A stretch of DNA of 64,000 nucleotides from Paludibacteraceae bacterium (lineage in GTDB: Bacteria > Bacteroidota > Bacteroidia > Bacteroidales > Paludibacteraceae): assembly GCA_024401555.1 (NCBI GenBank), contig JAKSKV010000015.1, positions 1-64,000 on the forward strand, given 5' to 3'. The notes below the pieces were generated by a model. The model made no database searches and was not told the origin of the DNA. It saw only the letters and a list, made by a program, of their open reading frames with translations. The stretch's first letter is position 1; each line of letters opens with the position of its first letter. Position numbers and translations under genes: made by a program. Positions 45,036 through 53,162 of this stretch are shown here, piece by piece.

Positions 45036-45930
45036 TCTTCAACTCATCGTTAAATTTAGAGACCGAAAGCATATAGGCATTCTTCCAAGTGTCGGAAGCG
45101 ACAGAGTCGTAATAGGTCACCACCTCGTCTTTGCTTTTGGCAGAGAAGGCCGTTGCATAATAGCGGCCTTTAAGCGACAACAAGGAGAGATTCGCCTGCG
45201 GTGCTGATTGGACAAAATCATTCGCATCCACTTCATTGTCGAATTCAGCGACAATCATATAGAAATCCGCATCAGCCTCCTTGTAAGAGGTCAGTTCACT
45301 CTTCAACTGGCTCAATTCCATCTTCTTCACCTCCAACTCATGCGACAAGGCGGATTGATCGACCATCAAAGGGGCCAATGAGGCCATGTTAGGTCGAGAA
45401 GAATCCTTAACGGGTTGTCCTACCAATAGGAAAGCCAAAACAGCGGCGGCTCCGATCATAAAGTTCTTCACCGAAGAAGAGGATCCTTGTGCGGTCGCTT
45501 CGCGCTTCAAGATCTTCTTATCCAACATCGGGAAATAGAACTCGTCCAAACCGAAAGTATCGTCGAAATCCACCTTCAAATCCTTCTGTTGGAAGGAGAT
45601 TTTGCCAGATTTCATCGTAAATACGCCAAAGGAGGGTACCACATAGATGCCATCGTTCTTCACGGAGTTCCATACGCTCTCCACTGTACGCTCAATGGAT
45701 CGATTCGCCTCATCGAACGAACCGCCATTCCTACGCATAAGGGCATGGGCCAAATCTCCGTCGTTATGAATCAACTTCGGATTGAAGACCAACTCCTTGC
45801 GAGGAGGGAAAAACTTTCCATCCACCACTTTCGCCGCACAATCATTCACCACAAATCCTCCCAACTGAGGGATGATCACACAAGTTTGGCGAGCCAGCAA
45901 TTCTACTATGGTACTAAACATATCACTCAT
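45016..45930 (-). CDS. HU-CCDC81-like and SPOR-domain membrane protein
   Basis: The 304 residues begin with an HU-like domain of the CCDC81 type (about 1-130; I-I-P-Q-L-G-G-F-V-V-N and V-P-S-F-G-V-F), followed by one membrane helix (about 157-174), a coiled coil (about 195-220) and a SPOR domain (about 222-295), which binds denuded peptidoglycan at division sites. The HU part is cytoplasmic and the SPOR part periplasmic, so the protein may tie nucleoid or a cytoplasmic partner to the septal wall. This layout is typical of Bacteroidota. Three direct repeats lie upstream. Confidence 0.88.
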   Translation of the reverse strand: MSDMFSTIVELLARQTCVIIPQLGGFVVNDCAAKVVDGKFFPPRKELVFNPKLIHNDGDLAHALMRRNGGSFDEANRSIERTVESVWNSVKNDGIYVVPSFGVFTMKSGKISFQQKDLKVDFDDTFGLDEFYFPMLDKKILKREATAQGSSSSVKNFMIGAAAVLAFLLVGQPVKDSSRPNMASLAPLMVDQSALSHELEVKKMELSQLKSELTSYKEADADFYMIVAEFDNEVDANDFVQSAPQANLSLLSLKGRYYATAFSAKSKDEVVTYYDSVASDTWKNAYMLSVSKFNDELKNDTDIR

Positions 45931-45994
45931 CTATTTTTAGGACAACAAAGTTAAGGAATCCGACGGAATCCCCTCTATAAACCAAGAAAGCAAT

Positions 45995-46037
45995 ATCAAC
46001 AGATGAATCAACAGGTTATCAACAGGTTGTTAACAAC
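45995..46037. promoter_or_regulatory. Direct-repeat cluster and palindrome upstream of the HU/SPOR gene
   Basis: ATCAACAG occurs at 45995-46002, 46007-46014 and 46018-46025, spaced 12 and 11 bases, followed at once by the perfect palindrome GTTGTTAACAAC (46026-46037). The third copy reads TTATCAACA, one base from a DnaA box. It may be an operator or weak DnaA-binding cluster; this is not established. Confidence 0.4.
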
Positions 46038-46104
46038 GATCCGGAAGCTTCCAACACACGCATCAGGGCGCAAGCAATACGCCCCAAAAAGCACCTCACA
46101 ACAC

Positions 46105-46141
46105 AAAAAAAAAAGAGCCGCCCCCTTTCAGGAACGGCTCT
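46105..46141 (-). terminator. Intrinsic terminator of the coiled-coil lipoprotein gene
   Basis: AGAGCCG (46114-46120) pairs with CGGCTCT (46135-46141); the minus strand continues into nine or more T residues (46113-46105). Confidence 0.9.
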
Positions 46142-46161
46142 GTTCTAACCAAGAAAATAAA

Positions 46162-47007
46162 TTACTTAGCAGCGATGACCAACTTCTTAGAGTTTGACCA
46201 GAATGCCTTGTAGTTTGTAATCTTCAAGATCAAGTTCTTGTCCTCAGCGGAAGTCTTCACCAAAGAGTAAGAGTTAGATGGGTGGCTGGTCAAAATCACA
46301 GCCTTCTTGCAACCCAATGGCAACTCAGTGAACTCACGGATATCGATCTTGGTACAGATGCTCTCGTTGATAGTTGCACCTTGCAAATCCTTCAAGCCCT
46401 TCTCCTTCAAAGTCTTCTTGTTAGCCAAGAAATAGTAACCAGTGTTCAACTCTGCGTCTTGAGCCTCAATAGCCATTTGACGAGCTGCGCTCACCTCATC
46501 GATAGAGTCTCTAACGGCAGAAACACGGGTGATAGTGCTATCCAAAGCAGCGATCTTGATGTTTTTTTGATCCAATTGAGCCTTCAAATCCTTGATAGTC
46601 TTCTCGTTCTCTTTCAAATCCTTTTGCAAACCAGCTACCAAACCACGCAAGTAAGGGAGCTTACCCTCAGCCTTCTTCAAAGCTTGCTCCATAGAGTCAA
46701 GTTTCGCGCGGCTATCTTGGAATGCATGGTGGATAGTCTCGAAATCTTGTTGGATCTTTTGCTTGCTATCTGCTGATACACCCTCTGCGCCTTGAGCCTC
46801 ATCCATGATACCCAACTCAGTTTGCTTGATGTTTCTGAAGTTTGCTTGAACCTCGGAGATAAGAGCCAAATAGCCGTTAATTCTCTCGTCCTTAACGCTA
46901 TCAGCTGTTCTCAAAGAGTCAACAGTATTAGTCAAAGCGTCAATTTTGTCTTGGTTACAAGACACTGCGAACAATGCAACAAATGCACCTAAAACTACTT
47001 TTTTCAT
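46162..47007 (-). CDS. Coiled-coil lipoprotein
   Basis: The 281 residues have a lipobox (F-A-V-S-C, Cys17) and a long heptad-patterned region (about 20-185: D-A-L-T-N-T-V-D-S-L, then L-D-Q-K-N-I-K-I-A-A-L-D-S-T-I) typical of Bacteroidota coiled-coil lipoproteins. The C-terminal 80 residues form a small globular domain with N-T-G-Y-Y-F-L-A-N-K and H-P-S-N-S-Y. Function unknown. Codon bias suggests strong expression. The start at 47007 is the one that gives the lipobox; it lies 34 bases after the rsmI stop. Confidence 0.85.
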   Translation of the reverse strand: MKKVVLGAFVALFAVSCNQDKIDALTNTVDSLRTADSVKDERINGYLALISEVQANFRNIKQTELGIMDEAQGAEGVSADSKQKIQQDFETIHHAFQDSRAKLDSMEQALKKAEGKLPYLRGLVAGLQKDLKENEKTIKDLKAQLDQKNIKIAALDSTITRVSAVRDSIDEVSAARQMAIEAQDAELNTGYYFLANKKTLKEKGLKDLQGATINESICTKIDIREFTELPLGCKKAVILTSHPSNSYSLVKTSAEDKNLILKITNYKAFWSNSKKLVIAAK

Positions 47008-47041
47008 TTTGTTTAAATTTAAATTACACTTATATAAAATA

Positions 47042-47752
47042 TTATTCTTCTTCAATATTCTTTTTCTTCTCATCAGGTTTACCCGCCAATATAACGACGA
47101 TCTCTCCCTTCGGAGCATGTTGTTCAAAATGGGCCCGCACCTCCGAGACAGTACCTCTCACCGTCTCTTCATGCACCTTAGATATCTCCCTGGAGACGGA
47201 GACTTGACGATCAGCTCCCATCATCTCCTCAAATTGTCCTAAAGTCTTCACCAATCGGAACGGCGACTCATAGATGATCATGGTACGGTGCTCTTCAGCC
47301 AACTCCTTCAATTTTGTTTGTCTCCCTTTTTTCTGTGGCAAGAAACCCTCAAAACAGAAACGGTCATTCGGCAAGCCTGAATTCACCAAAGCGGGAACGA
47401 AAGCGGTAGGGCCTGGCAAACACTCCACCTCGACATCCGCCTCCACACAAGCTCGCACCAAAAAGAAGCCCGGATCCGAAATCGCCGGAGTCCCCGCATC
47501 GGAAACCAAAGCGATCGTCTCTCCACTTTTCAGACGATTCACCACATTTTCGGTTGTTTGGTGCTCGTTGAACTTATGATGAGAGAGCATCTTGTTCTCT
47601 ATTTCAAAGTGTTTGAGCAACACGCTTGTTGTTCTAGTATCTTCCGCAAGGATCAAATCCGCCTCTTTTAGAATTCTGATAGCCCGAAAGGTCATATCCT
47701 CCAAGTTTCCCACCGGCGTGGGAACCAAGTACAATTTACCTACGTTTTTCAT
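47042..47752 (-). CDS. rsmI: RsmI, 16S rRNA C1402 2'-O-methyltransferase
   Basis: RsmI methylates the ribose of C1402 in 16S rRNA with S-adenosylmethionine. The 236 residues show the tetrapyrrole-methylase fold: V-P-T-P-V-G-N-L near 9-16, A-E-D-T-R-T near 34, S-D-A-G-T-P-A-I-S-D-P near 82-92 and Y-E-S-P-F-R near 158. Its ATG overlaps the stop of the upstream gene by four bases. Confidence 0.95.
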   Translation of the reverse strand: MKNVGKLYLVPTPVGNLEDMTFRAIRILKEADLILAEDTRTTSVLLKHFEIENKMLSHHKFNEHQTTENVVNRLKSGETIALVSDAGTPAISDPGFFLVRACVEADVEVECLPGPTAFVPALVNSGLPNDRFCFEGFLPQKKGRQTKLKELAEEHRTMIIYESPFRLVKTLGQFEEMMGADRQVSVSREISKVHEETVRGTVSEVRAHFEQHAPKGEIVVILAGKPDEKKKNIEEE

Positions 47753-48465
47753 GAGAATCGATCCTCCAACAATCGCATAAAATCGGTTACCGCCTCATCA
47801 TCGCCCCACGAGAAATGCTCGTTCACATAATCTTGCGCCTCTTGAAGGGATGACATTTGGTCCAACTGTTCAATTGTCGTGTTCATCAACGCCGCATCTC
47901 CGCTGAACAACACGTTCATATAACGGATACGATCATTTAATGTAATGGCCTTTCTGATCGACTGGACAAAACGGCTCTCAACACGTTTAGAGGAACGATT
48001 AGCGTCCAAAACCGTACGTACCGTACCATATTCGTAGGCAACCGGTTTATTCTCTTGTCGGATTATCGGCTCGTGTTTTTCTTCTGTTTCAGTTCCAGAC
48101 ACAGTCAACTCGGCACTCTTTTCCTCCCGCTGTGCCGAAGGATTCTCTACTGGTTGATATTCAACTTTTTCCACCACTGCTACAGGCTCTTCCTCCGCAA
48201 CCTCTGTTGTCAGACTCTCTTGGATCGGTTCGGATTGAATTTCAGGTTCCACCTCCTGCTCCATCAAATTGGCATCAGGGCGAAGCGACTGAGCATTCTG
48301 ATAGCTCTCCAGCAACTCAATCCTCTGCAAAAGAATAGTGGCCTTGCTTTTCGCAAGACTCAAAACAGCCGACGGGACACTCTCCATCTCCGTCATTCCT
48401 CCGCAAAGCAAAGAAAGTTCACTGATCTCTTCCGATATTAGACTCATCAAATCCTTGCTATTCAT
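47749..48465 (-). CDS. Conserved Bacteroidota protein upstream of rsmI
   Basis: Unnamed family. The 238 residues contain an N-terminal helical segment (about 1-60), an acidic, Glu/Pro/Val-rich disordered middle (about 65-150), and a conserved C-terminal domain (about 165-238) with S-I-R-K-A-I-T-L-N-D-R-I-R-Y-M-N-V-L-F and D-F-M-R-L-L-E-D-R-F. Similar C-terminal blocks occur in short cytoplasmic Bacteroidota proteins of unknown role. Translationally coupled to rsmI (four-base overlap). Confidence 0.7.
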   Translation of the reverse strand: MNSKDLMSLISEEISELSLLCGGMTEMESVPSAVLSLAKSKATILLQRIELLESYQNAQSLRPDANLMEQEVEPEIQSEPIQESLTTEVAEEEPVAVVEKVEYQPVENPSAQREEKSAELTVSGTETEEKHEPIIRQENKPVAYEYGTVRTVLDANRSSKRVESRFVQSIRKAITLNDRIRYMNVLFSGDAALMNTTIEQLDQMSSLQEAQDYVNEHFSWGDDEAVTDFMRLLEDRFS

Positions 48466-48526
48466 ACGCTCGGTCTATAACTTTTCTTTTACAACCCAAA
48501 TCTCACTAATTTTGTGAGAAACTCTG

Positions 48527-48534
48527 TATATTTG
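48527..48534 (+). promoter_or_regulatory. -7 promoter element (TATATTTG)
   Basis: TATATTTG lies 64 bases ahead of the chosen start at 48598 and would start transcription near the alternative ATG at 48541, making that start nearly leaderless. Confidence 0.6.
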
Positions 48535-48597
48535 CAAATAATGCGTAAAGGTATAAAAAAACTTTACCAAAAGAACACATTTGTATTTTTTTTTACA

Positions 48598-49725
48598 ATG
48601 AACACACATTTTTCAAGACCATTCACTTTCGACCGCACCGTCAGGTTGGTATTGGCCGCCATCGCCATCGTATGTGTCGTGCTACTCATCAACTATTTAA
48701 GTCCCGTGCTGTTTCCCTTCTGCCTCGCATGGTTTATCGCCTATATGACATACCCTATCGTCAAATTCGTCCAAGTGAAACTGAAGGTGAAGAGCAAAAG
48801 CATTTCGGCGGCTCTCGTCATCGCAGGCATCACCGCCATCATCGGAACATCCATATACTTTTTGACACCCCGATTCATCTCAGAAGTCGTAAAACTGAAG
48901 AATTTCGTGGCCAACTACACCCTATCGAACGGAGAGGGCACACTCTCCCGCCGTTGGGAAATCTTCCTCCAAGACTTCATCAAGGACCACAACATAGCCG
49001 ATTTGCTGAACAGCAACAACTTTATGGAGTTCATACAGGGTATATTCCCGCATGTTTCCTCGATACTCACCAGTTCATACAACATCACGATGAGTCTTTT
49101 CGCAGGTTTCATCACCCTTATCTACACTTTCTTTATATTAAGGGACTATAAAAAGATCACACACCATTTCGGCATGCTGATCCCTAATAAATACAGGGCA
49201 TTCGTCCTCACCCTCTACCACGACATGCAGGAGGGCATGAAGCGCTATTACAGAGGACAAGTATTGGTGGTTTTCTTCGTGACCATCCTTTACACCGCGG
49301 GATTTTTGATCATCGACCTCCCCATGGCAGTCACAATGGGACTCTTGGTAGGCACCCTCAACTTAGTTCCTTACCTCCAAGTAGTGGGCATTCCCCCTTG
49401 CATACTGCTCTCGCTCGTGCAATCGGCGGAAACAGGCACCGCCCCATGGTCACATCTTTTGGCACTCTTCATCGTATTTGCGGTGGTGCAAGCCATCCAA
49501 GATGGTTATTTAGTTCCTAAAATCATGGGTAAACAGATGGGCCTCAACGCAGCTGTCATACTGCTTTCTCTCTCCATCTTCGGTATGGTGTTCGGCTTCA
49601 TCGGCGTGATCATCGCACTGCCGACCACTACCCTGCTCTTCTCCTACTATAGAAGATATTTTCTTGCCCGCTACAACGAACCCGTGAACGAGACACAGGA
49701 AATCATCGAGGAGGAGGAACAATGA
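48598..49725 (+). CDS. AI-2E family transporter (TqsA/PerM-like permease)
   Basis: The 375-residue integral membrane protein has about eight helices, with the paired N-terminal helices V-R-L-V-L-A-A-I-A-I-V-C-V-V-L-L near 15-30, a long soluble loop (about 95-165) and the conserved C-terminal region G-L-L-V-G-T-L-N-L-V-P-Y-L and Q-A-I-Q-D-G-Y-L-V-P-K-I-M-G-K. Substrates differ across the family (autoinducer-2 export, sodium-proton exchange), so none is claimed. A start at 48541 would add 19 basic residues. It overlaps prmC by four bases. Confidence 0.88.
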   Translation: MNTHFSRPFTFDRTVRLVLAAIAIVCVVLLINYLSPVLFPFCLAWFIAYMTYPIVKFVQVKLKVKSKSISAALVIAGITAIIGTSIYFLTPRFISEVVKLKNFVANYTLSNGEGTLSRRWEIFLQDFIKDHNIADLLNSNNFMEFIQGIFPHVSSILTSSYNITMSLFAGFITLIYTFFILRDYKKITHHFGMLIPNKYRAFVLTLYHDMQEGMKRYYRGQVLVVFFVTILYTAGFLIIDLPMAVTMGLLVGTLNLVPYLQVVGIPPCILLSLVQSAETGTAPWSHLLALFIVFAVVQAIQDGYLVPKIMGKQMGLNAAVILLSLSIFGMVFGFIGVIIALPTTTLLFSYYRRYFLARYNEPVNETQEIIEEEEQ

Positions 49726-50564
49726 ACCCGTGGGTAATCAAATTTCAACAGGAGCTCGCCCATCTCTACGAAGCGAGAGAGGCGAAAAACATTGCCTACT
49801 GGGCCCTGCAAACCATCTGCCAATGCGAGACGACCGACATTTTGTTGGGCAGATGCGACCACCTAAACGAATCGCAAGAGGAGAGGATGACGGATTTTTT
49901 ACGCAGACTATCCCAAGGAGAACCGCTCCAATACATTTTGGGAGAGACCTCTTTTTTCGGGCTTTCCTTCCTTGTGAACAAAAAGGTCCTGATTCCACGC
50001 CCCGAAACGGAGGAATTGGTGTCGTGGATCGGAGAGGATTATCAGGGGAAGAGCGTTCGTTTCATCGATATCGGGACCGGCAGCGGATGTATCGCCATCA
50101 CCCTGAAGCACCTTCATCCACAGATGTCCGCACTGGCGATGGACATCTCCGAAGAGGCCTTGTCGGTAGCACAGGAGAACGCCAACAGACTGTCGGCGGA
50201 GGTGACATTCCTCCACGACAACATTCTTGCCCCGAAATCGGAGTGTGGCGCACTGGACTTCATTGTCAGCAACCCACCCTATATCACCCACAAGGAGAAA
50301 CCGCAGATGCGCAAAAACGTCTTGGACCACGAACCTCACTTGGCCCTTTTCGTAGCGGACGACAAACCGCTACTCTTCTACGAGGCGATCGCCGATTTCG
50401 GCCAAAAGCAGTTAAAAAACGGAGGTGGCCTCTATTTTGAAATCAATGAGCAATTCGGGAAAGAGACCAAGGAGATGCTGGAAAGGAAAGGCTACGAGGA
50501 GGTGACGATCAGAAAAGACATGCAAGGAAAGGAGAGAATGGTTCGATGCAGAAAAAAGAGATAA
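49722..50564 (+). CDS. prmC: PrmC, release-factor glutamine methyltransferase
   Basis: PrmC N5-methylates the glutamine of the GGQ motif in release factors RF1 and RF2. The 280 residues have the N-terminal helical domain (about 1-90) and the methyltransferase domain with D-I-G-T-G-S-G-C-I-A-I near 112-122 and the signature S-N-P-P-Y near 182-186. Start codon overlaps the upstream permease stop (ATGA), and its end overlaps recX by 19 bases. Confidence 0.95.
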   Translation: MNPWVIKFQQELAHLYEAREAKNIAYWALQTICQCETTDILLGRCDHLNESQEERMTDFLRRLSQGEPLQYILGETSFFGLSFLVNKKVLIPRPETEELVSWIGEDYQGKSVRFIDIGTGSGCIAITLKHLHPQMSALAMDISEEALSVAQENANRLSAEVTFLHDNILAPKSECGALDFIVSNPPYITHKEKPQMRKNVLDHEPHLALFVADDKPLLFYEAIADFGQKQLKNGGGLYFEINEQFGKETKEMLERKGYEEVTIRKDMQGKERMVRCRKKR

Positions 50565-51061
50565 CATACGATCAGGCGAAATCTAAAATCGAGGCGTTAT
50601 GTTCCCAAAGGGAGCTTTGCGGCAAAGAGGTCCGCGACCGTCTGCAACGGTGGGGACTTCCCTTGGAGGAGCACGACAAACTCGTCAAACACTTAATCGA
50701 AGAGCGATATGTGGACGAGAAGCGATTCGCCCTCTTCTTTGCGAAAGACAAACACGCCCTATCGCATTGGGGGAAAAGCAAGATCACCTTTGAGCTACGC
50801 AACCGACACATTTCCGCAGAAATCATAGAGGAGGCTATCTCTCAAATTCCGGAGGAGGGCTACGAAGAGCAATTGGAGGAGATGCTACGCAAAAAACTCA
50901 AAAGCATCAAATCAGGCACCCCCTACGACATCTGCGGCAAATTAATCCGATTCGGACTCTCCCGAGGATACGAGAGCGGCTTAGTGATAAAAACAGCAAA
51001 AAAGATAATTAACTCAGATTACGACACATCAGATTATGGAGACGAAATGGATAACTATTAA
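50546..51061 (+). CDS. recX: RecX regulatory protein
   Basis: RecX modulates RecA filament growth. The 171 residues consist of the three repeated three-helix units of the family, with R-L-Q-R-W-G-L-P near 33-40, E-E-R-Y-V-D-E-K-R-F-A near 52-62 and the C-terminal R-F-G-L-S-R-G-Y-E unit near 132-140. It overlaps prmC by 19 bases and the CPBP gene by 26 bases, so all four genes of this block are tightly coupled. Confidence 0.92.
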   Translation: MQKKEITYDQAKSKIEALCSQRELCGKEVRDRLQRWGLPLEEHDKLVKHLIEERYVDEKRFALFFAKDKHALSHWGKSKITFELRNRHISAEIIEEAISQIPEEGYEEQLEEMLRKKLKSIKSGTPYDICGKLIRFGLSRGYESGLVIKTAKKIINSDYDTSDYGDEMDNY

Positions 51062-51941
51062 AGGAATGTTTGCGGAGAGTCCCGCATGGAAGAAAATCAT
51101 TCTATTCATCTTTTTACTACTTTTCTGCGCATCAACCTTCTCCGTCCTCGCGACGTTGATTGTCAAAATCGCACACCTACCCATCCAAAGCACTTCAGCG
51201 CTGAAGATTTTGCAGTTGTTCGGATCGGCGGGCATATTCATCGCCACACCGCTGCTCACCATCTACCTTACGGAGAAATCCCCTTCCGACCTATTGAAGT
51301 GGAAGATGGTCGATCCCCGCATTCTCGGATTAGGACTACTCGCCATGTTCCTTTTCTCACCTTTCATCAACACAATCAGCTACCTAAATGAGGGCATGCA
51401 ACTCCCCGACTTCATGAGGGGAATCGAAGGATGGATGAGGGACCAAGAAAACAAAGCGGCTGACTTAACGCTCCAATTTCTAGAGACACACACCATAGGA
51501 GGATTACTCTCCAACCTCTTCATCATCGCCCTTATCCCCGCCATCGGAGAGGAGTTGATGTTTCGAGGTTACATACAACAGCAACTACAAAAATTCACCA
51601 ACGAACACGTGGCGATATGGGTGGCAGCGTTTCTCTTCAGCGCCATCCATCTACAATTCTTCGGATTCTTTCCTCGTTTGCTATTGGGAGCATTGTTAGG
51701 CTACCTCTTTTTCTATAGTAAAAGCATGATTGTCAATATCGTGTGTCACTTGATGAACAATGCTGTCGTCATCATTTACGCATTCGTGTATGGTGCCAAG
51801 GAGGCATTGAAGAGCGAAAGCGCTTCGATGGGAGTCTTCGGCACAAAAACAATGGTCATGGCAAGCGTCGTTTCGCTCATCATGACCATAGGGGTTGTCC
51901 TTCTACTACGGAAGAAGGCTTCCATTTGGCAAGGTAAATAA
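51036..51941 (+). CDS. CPBP-family intramembrane metalloprotease
   Basis: The 301 residues contain about eight membrane helices and the CPBP/ABI motifs: E-E-L-M-F-R-G near 172-178 (EExxxR), F-x-x-x-H as F-S-A-I-H near 206-210, and a further N-I-V-C-H-L-M-N-N block near 236-244 that supplies metal ligands. Members cleave within the membrane (Rce1-like) but the substrate is unknown. A longer-than-usual hydrophobic N-terminal extension is present. It ends one base before the convergent folE. Confidence 0.9.
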   Translation: METKWITIKGMFAESPAWKKIILFIFLLLFCASTFSVLATLIVKIAHLPIQSTSALKILQLFGSAGIFIATPLLTIYLTEKSPSDLLKWKMVDPRILGLGLLAMFLFSPFINTISYLNEGMQLPDFMRGIEGWMRDQENKAADLTLQFLETHTIGGLLSNLFIIALIPAIGEELMFRGYIQQQLQKFTNEHVAIWVAAFLFSAIHLQFFGFFPRLLLGALLGYLFFYSKSMIVNIVCHLMNNAVVIIYAFVYGAKEALKSESASMGVFGTKTMVMASVVSLIMTIGVVLLLRKKASIWQGK

Positions 51942-52556
51942 TCACCGGCCCAGCAGATTCATAAATTCCTCTCGGGTTTTGGAAGTGTTGAAAATACCCG
52001 TGAAATCAGAGGTGGTAGTAATGGAGTGCATCTTCTCGACACCACGCATCTGCATACACATATGTTGTGCCTCGATCACGACCATGACACCCAACGGATC
52101 CAACGTCTCTTGAATACAATCCTTGATCTGGGTAGTCAAACGCTCCTGGATCTGAAGGCGACGGGATAGGATCTCCACGACACGGGCAATCTTACTCAAA
52201 CCTGTAATCTTCTTATTCGGGATATAGGCCACATGCGCCTTACCGAAGAAAGGCAACAGATGATGTTCGCACAAGGAATAGAAATCAATATCCTTGACGA
52301 TGACCATCTGCTTATACTCCTCCTCAAAGACAGCAGATTCCAAAATGTCACGAGGGTTGATTTTGTATCCATAGGTCATGAATTGCATGGCTTTCGCCAC
52401 ACGCTCAGGAGTCTTCAACAACCCTTCACGGTTCACATCCTCACCTATCAAACTGATGGCCTCCGCATAGAGGGGAGCCAATTTCTCCGTCAATTCTTTG
52501 CTTGGGTATTTGGCCAAGTCCCAAGGCTTTATTTGTATATCTTCGTTCATACGCAC
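51942..52556 (-). CDS. folE: FolE, GTP cyclohydrolase I
   Basis: FolE converts GTP to 7,8-dihydroneopterin triphosphate, the first step of folate synthesis. The 204 residues show the zinc site S-L-C-E-H-H-L near 92-98, the second zinc Cys in Q-H-M-C-M-Q near 163, and G-L-S-K-I-A-R near 117-123. It is a zinc-dependent type IA enzyme of normal length. Preceded by a SPOR-domain gene three bases upstream, the usual order in this group. Confidence 0.96.
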   Translation of the reverse strand: MRMNEDIQIKPWDLAKYPSKELTEKLAPLYAEAISLIGEDVNREGLLKTPERVAKAMQFMTYGYKINPRDILESAVFEEEYKQMVIVKDIDFYSLCEHHLLPFFGKAHVAYIPNKKITGLSKIARVVEILSRRLQIQERLTTQIKDCIQETLDPLGVMVVIEAQHMCMQMRGVEKMHSITTTSDFTGIFNTSKTREEFMNLLGR

Positions 52557-52559
52557 CTG

Positions 52560-53063
52560 TTATTCAAAACGGACATCACGAATCACATCGTCAACGACAA
52601 CAACCTCTCCCGCCATTTCAGGGAAGTCCGACAAGACCTTCTGGGCGAAGACCATGGCATCCGTCTGTTGACGGAAATCGCCGCAGCGTAATTTCCAAAA
52701 CGGAGAGGCGAATGTCAAATAGGAACTCACCCCTTCGTACTTCTCCTTGATCTTCTTTTCGCGTTCCATGGCCTCGACCTTGGATTTTTTAGGCAAATTA
52801 CCCATATAGACCTGTACTCTGTAGCCAGAGAAAGTCACATAAGCCTTATCGTTATTGGCGGAGATCTTCTCCTTGAGCAACGCCTTCATCTTAGGATCCT
52901 GCTTCACAACCACTTTGCCTCCATTGTCCGGTTTCTTAGAGAGTGTCTCGAACACATCCACATAGGGTTTCTTTGCGACGGTTTTAGCACTCTGCGCTCC
53001 AGCGGAGAGTGTCATCATAGCCGCACTGATCAATATGAGAAATTTTTGCCACATATACATCAT
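52560..53063 (-). CDS. Secreted SPOR-domain protein
   Basis: The 167 residues have a signal peptide (about 1-24, S-A-G-A-Q), a basic Lys-rich linker (about 25-70) and a C-terminal SPOR domain (about 80-160: Y-R-V-Q-V-Y-M-G and F-W-K-L-R-C-G-D-F). The domain binds glycan strands lacking stem peptides. The gene is usually found between tpiA and folE; tpiA is absent here. It starts the folE operon. Confidence 0.85.
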   Translation of the reverse strand: MMYMWQKFLILISAAMMTLSAGAQSAKTVAKKPYVDVFETLSKKPDNGGKVVVKQDPKMKALLKEKISANNDKAYVTFSGYRVQVYMGNLPKKSKVEAMEREKKIKEKYEGVSSYLTFASPFWKLRCGDFRQQTDAMVFAQKVLSDFPEMAGEVVVVDDVIRDVRFE

Positions 53064-53096
53064 TGTTAATTATGACACAAAAATAAACAATACAAA

Positions 53097-53135
53097 CCAA
53101 AAACGCAACCTCCTAACGAATTAGTAAGTTGCGTT
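53097..53135 (-). terminator. Intrinsic terminator of the TonB-dependent receptor gene
   Basis: AACGCAAC (53102-53109) pairs with GTTGCGTT (53128-53135), with an inner CTAA/TTAG stem; the minus strand continues with T residues (53101-53097). Confidence 0.8.
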
Positions 53136-53162
53136 CTTATGTGAAATAAATTAAATTTTCGA

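Noticed and set aside
46003..46197. 64-residue plus-strand frame over the direct repeats
   Set aside because: It runs through a minus-strand terminator and into another gene, and is lysine/arginine-rich without a domain.
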